Positions 39,601 to 48,600 of a DNA stretch of 64,000 bases are shown here, in pieces. Origin of the DNA: Aplectana chamaeleonis (Eukaryota; Nematoda; Chromadorea; Rhabditida; Cosmocercidae). Numbering within the stretch: the first letter of the stretch is position 1; each line of letters starts with the position of its first letter. The DNA lies in the NCBI GenBank assembly GCA_029168955.1, contig JAPDOI010000369.1:248001-312000 (forward strand), in the 5' to 3' direction. The notes below the pieces were generated by a model. That model was given only the letters and a program-made list of their open reading frames with translations. It was not told where the DNA came from and ran no database searches. Made by a program: the position numbers and the translations under genes.

Positions 39601-42600
39601 GAACCGTAAGCCGGGGGGTTCGCGCCGCATCGCGCCGCTTCGCGGCGCTCTGTCTGGAAAGTGTGTGGCTTTTCTAAATCTATTAAATCTCTCACGGTCA
39701 GGAAAAACCCGGCCAAAGCGCCGCTTCGCGGCGCTTTGTCCGGTAACCGTAAGCCAGGGGGTTCGCGCCGCTTCGCGGCGCTCTCTCCGGAAAGTGTGTG
39801 GCTTTTCTAAACCAATTAAATCTCTCACGGTCAGGAAAACTCCGGCCAAAGAGCCGTTTCGCGGCGCTTTGTCCGGGAACTGTAAGCCAGGGGGTTCGCG
39901 CCGCTTCGCGGCGCTCTGTCTGGAAAGTGTGTGGCTTTTCAAAACCAATTAAATCTTTCACGGTCAGGAAAACCCCGGCCAAAGCGCCGCTTCGCGGCGC
40001 TTTGTCCGGGATCTGTAAGCCGGGGTTCGCGCCGCTTCGCGGCGCTCTGTCCGGAAAGTGTGTGGCTTTTCAAAACCAATTAAATCTCCCACGATCAGGA
40101 AACCCTCGGCCAAAGCGCCGCTTCGCAGCGCTTTGTCCGGGAACTGTAAGCAGGGGGATTTGCGCCGCTTCGCGGCGCTCTGTCCGGAAAGTGTGTGGCT
40201 TTTCAAAACCAATTGAATCTCTCACGGTCAGGAAAACCCCGGCCAAAGCGCTGCTTCGCTTCGCTTTGTCCGGGATCTGTAAGCCGGGGGGTTCGCGCCG
40301 CTTCGCGGCGCTCTGTCCGGAAAGTGTGTGGTTTTTCTAAATCTATTAAATCTCTCACGGTCAGGAAAACCCCGGCCAAAGCGCCGCTTCGCGGCGCTTT
40401 GTCCGGGAACCGTAAGCCAGGGGGTTCGCGCCGCTTCGCGGCGCTCTGTCCGGAAGGTGTGTGGCTTTTCTAAACCAATTAAATCTCTCACGGTCAGGAA
40501 AACTCCGGCCAAAGCGCCGCTTCGCGTCGCTTTGTCCGGGAACCGTAAGGGGTCGTTTATACTTCTGTCGCCGAGCGGCGCGGCGAAGTGCGTTTCTGTA
40601 ATATTGATCACACGGCACGGCACGATCGATATTGTAGAATCGCACTTCGCCGCACGGCGGCGGCAAACTATAAACGACCTCTAAGCTCAGGGTTCGCGCC
40701 GCTTCGCGGCGCTCTGTCCGGAAAGTGTGTGGCTTTTCTAAATCTATTAAATCTCTCACGGTCAGGAAACCCCCGGCCAAAGCGCCGCTTCGCTGCGCTT
40801 TGTCCGGGATCTGTAAGCCGGGGGGTTCGCGCCGCTTCGCGGCGCTCTGTCCGGAAAGTGTGTGGCTTTTCTAAATCTATTAAATCTCTCACGGTCAGGA
40901 AAAACCCGGCCAAAGCGCCGCTTCGCGGCGCTTTGTCTGGGAACCGTAAGCCAAGGGGTTCGCGCCGCTTCGCGGCGCTCTGTCTGAAAAGTGTGTGGCT
41001 TTTCAAAACCAATTAAATCTCTCACGGTCAGGAAAACCTCGGCCAAAGCGCCGCTTCGCTGCGCTTTGTCCGGGATCTGTAAGCCGGGGGGTTCGCGCCG
41101 CTTCGCGGCGCTCTGTCCGGAAAGTGTGTGGTTTTTCTAAATCTATTAAATCTCTTTCTCTCTCAGGATAAGGAGACTCGAAGAACGCTGGTGGTATTGG
41201 ATGGCTCAGTCGAGTCTGCGTTTCTTTTCCGCCAAATTGAAGATTCCGTGAAGCAAACGAATTTCAAACGGCTCATGATTCAGCCTTCGGTAAAGTCTCT
41301 TTTCTCCTAGCTGCCAGTGTTTTTAAGCATTCAATCCCGTTTCAGTTTCTCATAATATTATCTTCTCTCGTTTCTTCCGAGGCCACATTAGTCGAGGAGA
41401 AATTGACCCTTTTCCGAGAAGCTCTGCCTTGCACCTATTACGTTGTTCATCTGGCCGCTGTACTCGGCGATCTTCGTATAAGCGGCAGTGATCGTTGCGA
41501 CGGTCTTGATAATGTATGGTGCGGTTTGATTCGTAACATCTGGATCATTCTCCAATTCTACTTTGACTCTCGTTTTTGCACATCATCCGGAACTATTTTC
41601 AGCTGCCAAGATTGACGGAACTTTCCAATTCATTCAAAACGAACTACTCTCGCGAGGAGATGATGCGACTTCTCAAAGTGCGCCTCATTAAGAAAGTTGC
41701 GAAGTTCATCGGCGTGTCAAAGGTTAGATACTCGTCATGCTTATGGATTTGTAAAAATAGCGAACAGGCCCATTCTCCGAAAGTTGGAGCTCGCCATCCG
41801 CTAACAAAAAGTCCGGCGGCGCTCAGCACCTTGCGCGGCTCGCGAGCGGAATGGTAGCGGGTGTCGAGCACTGCCATGCAGACGCTTGCCACCCGCTCAC
41901 CACATTACTGCGGCGCGCTCTCCTAGCGCTGGCGCCGACGGAAGGACATCGGTTGGTGAGCACTTAAATGTGGCTCCAGCTTGAAATTAATGCCATACTT
42001 TAACATTCGTTTCGATTATTCGGTGTTATTGCCTGCAGATAGTATACCACTAAGGCAAGCCCATTTTCCGTGCCGCTCTGCGCAATTTGAACACCAACCA
42101 AAGGGTTCCTCCTATTCCAAAATCAGGTATCATTGCGGCAGGAAAAAAATGGGCGTGGTCAAATGCGATATCATAGTCCATGCCAATGTATCCTTCCGTC
42201 GGCGCGCTCGCCTAGCGCTGGCGCCGACGGAAGGATATCGGTTGGCGAGCACCTGAATGTGGCGGCAGCTTGAAATAAACGCCATACCTGAACATTTGTT
42301 TCGATTATTCGGTGTTATCGCCTGCAGATAGTATACCACTGAGGCACGCCCGTTTTCCGTGCTGCTCCGCGCAATTTGAACGGGAACCCAGGGGTTCCTC
42401 CTATTCCAAAATCAGGTATCCTTGCGGCAGGAAAAAAGTAGGCGTGGTCAAATGCGATATCATAGTTCACGCCAATGTACTGTTACTGTGAAGGAAAAAT
42501 CGATGCCATCGCAGCAGAGATCTCATTTTTCTGAATCTCAATATAAAGTCTGCTGCTATTTCGATCGAATATTCGAATCATCCGGGAAATGATGAAACTG

Positions 42601-45600
42601 CCGGGCTCGCCTGTGGGTCCACTCCAATTATAAGTTGGTTTCTTCGGAAACAGTGAAGCATCTCATTTCTTTGACGTGACTCTGCATACCTTCCCCTTCC
42701 TTCCGTCACAGCGGTGGCCTGACCTTGCATCCCTTCCCTTTCCTTTGGTCACAGCGTTAGCTTAACCCTGCATTCCGTCCCCTTCCTTTCGTCACAGCGT
42801 GGGCCTGACCCTGCAGCCCAGTCTCTGCTCTCGTGTAGAAGTTAATTATAATCCATTCACAACGATATGGGTGTAAAATTGAAGACCGGTTAGTTTCGTC
42901 CGGCTGCGTAGTGAAACTCGTCCAGTGCGTAGGCTGCTCCTGTATTTGGAGGGAGGGATTAAAACTTCCGGGAGTGCGAAACTTCGATGCGTCTAACGAG
43001 GAATTCAATGTTTCACAAAAAAGCGAATCCCAATCCAGGTTGCCCAGGAAAGCGATTGTGTTAGCTAGATGGACGAGTTGTCCGTCAGAAAACCAACTTG
43101 TTGAAAGAACACAAATTAACTGATGCAGATTCTTACATCTAGACGGATTTCTTCATATGCGAGTCACGAAACCATGAGTTACGACCCCCACAGCCGCCGT
43201 GGCGGTTAGTGCCGAGTTGAGAATATGGCTATATCGATTTTGAACTTTGTAGTATTGCAAGAAATAATCAAACAGTTAACAGAAACAGAAAAATGATAGG
43301 AAATCGTATGATACTAGTAAGATTCAAAGAAATGCGAAAAACTTTAAAGGACGAGAGCGATTCAGCGGGCGACTTGCTAGCAAACAGCTCGCAACTCGCC
43401 ATACCACTTCTCCTCGCGCTCGCGACCCGCTATACACATAGCGGGTGGTGAGCGTGTAGCGGTTGGCGAGCATTTCGAATTGGGGGTGAGCGGGTGGAGA
43501 GCCAGGCTGGAAATGCGCGCGGGTGGCGAGCTCCGACTTCCTGAGTCTTTGCTCGCATCCATATCGAAAGTCTTCAGACTGAGTGCGGAGACAAAATCAC
43601 GTTCCGAATTTCGTACTTTATCAGTGTCGAATTCGAAATGTAGTGAATTTTATCTAAAACTATGAAAACTCATAAAGAAAGCTCGTAAGTGGTAGACAGT
43701 CGACATGATATACTAGCATACTTACCGATTCCTGAGATGTCCTCTCAAACACTACTTTGTTCTAGATGGAGCAGGAGCCTGTGTGGCCTGAACGATACGA
43801 TCCCGTTTAGTACGATTCATTGCATTGACTTAGCATTGAGAATACTGCACCATTGAGTCTTCAGGTACTCCTCTATACAGTCGGCGCCGATTGTACTGAT
43901 ACTTTGCGTTCCCAATTGAAGGTTGGCGCTAATTCGGTGAAAATATGTTACAGCATATGGCACAGCGTTTGCGCCAACCTTCAATAGTTACACGAACAAG
44001 GGAGGCTTGTTACCTTCCGATAGCGATTTGAAAAATCATGTTGTCGTTGCTGTAGGTCTGTGAGAGTATATAAATTACCCGTTCTTGAAATTGGCCAAAT
44101 GGCTGCGGGGATTTTAAAAACGGCATCATTATTGCTTCAAAAAAAGTAAGGGCCCATCAGGAAATTTTTGGGGCGTTCAGAAAATTTTTTTTGATTTTGG
44201 CTCAAAGCTTTCAACTGGGGGTTATTTAGGGCGCTGAACCCGAATCTGGGTCTATTACTCGCCAGACTTGGGTACTTTAGGTGTGGGTTACGGTAGGCAT
44301 AATGCTTTCTAACTGGCTATACCTACCTTAAAATTTCGAAAATCGAAAAATAGACCCCAAATTCGTGTTCAGCGTCCCAAATATTACCACAGTGAAATTT
44401 TGAGTCAAATCTGAGACTTTGACCTAGCTACCGTATACCCACCGTGACCTATCCTAACTTATGGAAAATCGATAAGCGGGTCGCAGATCCGTGTCAAGCA
44501 GCCCGAATACCTCCTATGTACAAGTTTTGAGGCGATGTGATCGTGGGGTTCTCGAAATCGTCAAAAGTCGCTTTTGGGCAGCAAATTTTCCCCCGTATCG
44601 AAGCTTTGACCAAATCAGACCGAATTTTCAAAATATCGACAAATGGGCCTCAGATTCGTCTTCAGCACCCAAAACAATCCCTAGAAAAAAGTTTCAAGCT
44701 GAGTCCGATACAATTTTTTTGAACGCCCTAAAAGTTGTCATTCGTGTTTGCCCTTTTCTATTGACAGAGCCATGGAAATGTCCACTCTTGGAAATCTCCT
44801 GTGAATTTCTAAGGCCTTGTTTTGACTGCATCGCTGCTGTTTTTCGTCGGAGCGATTTTGCACCCGCTGCAGCAGCGATCTGTCAGCGGCTGCGATTTTG
44901 TTCATAGTGCATAGTCTCATGGATGATCGAAGAAATTCAATCAATGAGTGGAATTAAAGTTTGATAATCATCAATAACACGTTTTGACTCGTAAACACTG
45001 ATCTTGCCATGTGCAAGTGTCAACGTTCACTAGACGAAACGTGTCATTCGCTGGCAATCGCTCTATCGCTGTCGAGAGGTAGACAACAGACACTCTGCTG
45101 TGGGCGGAGCCAGAGGGGCGGGCCGGACTCCGCCCCTCGGCGCGGACGAGATTGCCTCCAGAGTGCCTCTTTCACGAGTGCTTCGATTTGATTACTTCCT
45201 CATTGTATTTCTGCGCTATTCGTCTGTGTTCTACTGAATCGTGAGCTGCTATGCTACTGATAAACAATTCAATTCAACCCCAATGGCATCCCTTTCGATG
45301 AACGCTGATCCCGAGTGCATTGGTTTGCTAACTCATGAGAGTTTTCATGTTTCCATGTCAACATGAAACCTTTCTTGACCAGCAATACGATGATATTAAT
45401 GCGTTAACCCCATTTCTACTACGAACTACTGATTTGAATATGGGTCTGGCTTCCAATTATTTTTTTTAATGTTCATATTTAAAAAAAATGTGTATGTGAA
45501 GTCTTGGGTAACTCATGAAAGGTGGTCGAGCTCAAATTTTGTAAAATGTAAATGTTCTATTCTTCATTGTGGAGCAATTTGATTAGCGAAATTTGAAGTT

Positions 45601-48600
45601 GGGTACAACCTTAATTTCAAGGAGTGAAAAAATTGAGAATTTGCCAACGCCACTGACACAATTTCGAAATTCTATCGTTCGAAATATAGTATGAGCGAAT
45701 TTATTCGAAACTCATTCGTTTGGGAAATGAACGAGTTTATTCAAAATATTCGCAACCGCACAACTAAGGGGCATGGCTTTACGGGGTGAGCGGGCAGACA
45801 TTAACCAATGGCGGAGCATATCACCGGCTGATTGGGCAGACAATGGGCTTCGAGCTGATTCGGGTGTTGGCATTCGAACGGGTGGTCATCCACACGATTT
45901 GGATCATCGACCCCTCACCCCTTACGGTTCGTTGTGACCGTGGGGACGTGTCAGCGGGTCAGTTCATGATTTTTGAAGCAAGGTAAGGCTTGCCGCTTCA
46001 GAAATGAAACGCAAGCCTCGAACTCTCTGGGGAATAGGGAGAGCCTACTAGGGGCTTTATCTACACTTGCAGATCGATATCATTCACGTAGTAAGCAACT
46101 AATACCGGCAGAGCGGACCTCCATTTATCGGCTGAGGGGGCAGTGAACGCGGTGTGAGGGGGCCACCACTTGCCGGCTGAGCGCTCCACCATTTACCGGC
46201 TGAGGGGGCAGTGAATACCGGGGCTCGCCCTGGTACAATGTTTAGTCAGCCGGTATTGCCTGCTCCCTCAGCCGGCGTTTTTGCCTGACAAGGGAAGTAT
46301 AAGAAGCGTAGGTCTGAAATGTAGAAATCTAATGTCATAAGGGAATGTTCATGCATTACATGGTGAAATAGTGTTGGGTACCCGCCGCGAAGGATAGATC
46401 TGAAGGAGGTATTAGCTCCGAAAGATTGCCAGCCATCGACCTCCTCCTCGTATGTGAATTGTTAAGCGGTCGACTCAACAGCATCGACGGCGCAAAGGGA
46501 GGAAGGGGCAGTGGTGGGCATGTGACCAGGGTTCGGATCTCCCCCAGAGCTGCTTTTTTGCAAATTCACGGAACTTTCATAGTTTGATCAAAAATTATAT
46601 CACAAATGTCATTTTGTCCTTTTTCTGCGCGATATACCCATATTGAAAGTGAAATAGACTCGGGTACAACGGATTTAAAAGCGTAATTAGTGATATAAAG
46701 GAAGATCGCCATAATCAAAATTCGAAAGATCTTGCAATCTTGTCTACACTGAATGTTTCTGTTTTCGTTTGGACGCCTCTTGGCATATTACTGGTGGTCC
46801 TAGTCCTTTTGCTATACAGGAGGGCATCAGACACAATTACATGATATCCAGGTTGTCCCAGCTGCAGCGATGAGTTCCTTCAATCGCTCTCATTTCATAC
46901 CTTACACTATAATTTCTTTCCTCCCATTTTGCCCTGTATTTGATGCGCACCGTTTCCAACCGAGTGGTGTACTGGTGACTTTTCATGGATAACATTCATC
47001 GTTTGTTGGATATCAATGAGAACTACAGTAAATGCACCATTATACATATTACCACAAATTTTGTTGATGAAATTAGCCCAGATATGTACCTGTTAGTGGC
47101 GGGAGGGTCGATGAATCACCAAGGATCCTACATGGTAGGGCAGCATTTGTACTGTTACTAGTCTATGCCGATGAACCTAATACAAACTGACCGTGAGATT
47201 AACGTAATTCGTCTCGTGTGCTTTTAATAGTTCTATTCAAAACTTCAGTGATGTATCATGAGGCTTGTTGACGTATTTTTCTGTGCGAAGCGAGTTGTGT
47301 TTTCATCCGTGGACTCTTTTCGAGGCGTGTTTAATTTGTTTTCAATTTATTTATTTGTTGTTGTTTTCAACAATTCCATTCTGTTTAACACTTTATTTGT
47401 CGTTTTTAAAATTTTTCTATGACCCGAATGTACTGTTTCTATTTCAAGATGCTTAATTATGCGCACCTCTGCGTGCATAAATAAATAAATAAATTTAAGG
47501 TTCTGTTCCCCATCAAGGATTTCCATTGTTTCGGAGAACTTATATGATTTGGAAGTATTAACATCACATATTTTTAAGAACCTCACCAATTTATGGGAGG
47601 CAAAATACATAACCACTCCTTTCACCAATGGCAAATAGGCACATAATGCATCGAACATAAGCGAATTCCGCAAGAGGGACAGCGAATGAACGAGATAGGC
47701 CCCTGGCAACTTCACAGGGGCCGAGCGCTACTGGGAATTCGAGATCAGTTGGAGTTTTGAAAGGACCCGGACGGATAAGAACGTAGCCGGCCCTAAAGGC
47801 ATCGTCCACGTCGGAAACCGTATATTGTTTTGAATGACCTAAAAATTCAAAATTTTCAGGAGCAATAGTAGAGTGAAATCGCTTGAGCAGTGCTTTCGAA
47901 TAGCTGAAAAACCCGATGTCTGCCAGCTGAACGAAGCTTGTTACGCCAGGCGGTTTCGCCAAAGTCTGCAGGTTTTTCCCCGCCGGGACGAGAGCCTGTA
48001 TCGCGCTTTGATTGGAAAAATCACTCCTTGAGTCGAGAAAGAGAACACAAATCTTCGGCATTTGCTGGATGAAAACATTCTCGAAAAATGCAAGTGTTTT
48101 TAACGTCGTCATGATATGGGATGTTATGCTGACGACGTAAAGTTTCTCCGTCTTGAATACACCCTTTCAATGGGAAGCGACCACCCGGCTCTGGTAATTG
48201 GACAAAGAGCATTTCTCCGACCTTGCCTGATGGGAAAATGAGGGGCATGACGGTCAGACTACGGGTGTTCGCAGAAGCCGACTGCACCAAGCGCACCGTC
48301 TTCTATTACTTATTGGTTCTCGTAACTTGTTCAAAATATGTGGGGTAATACTTCCCGATCATATACATAAGTTCCCCAAAACAATGGGAAACCTTTGATG
48401 GGAAACAAAACCTCAAATCCTTTGTACCCGAGTCTATTTCACTGTCGATATGGCTATATCGCGCAGCAAAAGGATAAGATGACATTTGTGATATAATTTT
48501 TGATCAAAATATGAAAGTTGCGTGAATTTGCAAAAAAAAACAGCTTTGGGGGAGATTCGAACTCTGGTCACTTGCCCACCACTGCCCCTTCTTCCATTTG

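Larger units (their letters stand above)
16608..41150 (+). repeat. Tandem array 2: 133 bp satellite, intronic, ~180 units
   Basis: Units repeat every 133 bp over 24.5 kb. Each has two GCGCCGCTTCGCGGCGC hairpins: one followed by TTTGTCCGGGAACC or GGATCT, then GTAAGCCGGGGGG; the other by TCTGTCCGGAAAGTGTGTGG. An AT-rich linker then ends CACGGTCAGGAAAA. Three linker types occur: TTCTAAATCTATTAAATCTC, TTGTAAACCAATTAAATCTC and TTCAAAACCAATTAAATCTT. They alternate in dimers (266 bp) and longer blocks, for example the regular dimers at 24221-25000, 28000-28600 and 29500-30070. Six units carry a nested 136 bp MITE. Because 133 is not a multiple of three, all frames are mixed and the hundreds of 60-480 codon frames are not genes. 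The array fills most of the CTU2 intron between exons A and B. Confidence 0.95.

Noticed and set aside
42911..43123. 70-codon frame with a CVGC motif as a CTU2 exon
   Set aside because: No match in order or sequence to the family between exons D and E, and exon E joins exon D directly in phase.
45009..45191. Frame starting MCKCQRSLDE as the CTU2 N-terminal CxC exon
   Set aside because: It lies downstream of exons A-D on the same strand, so the order is wrong, and there is no donor in the needed phase.
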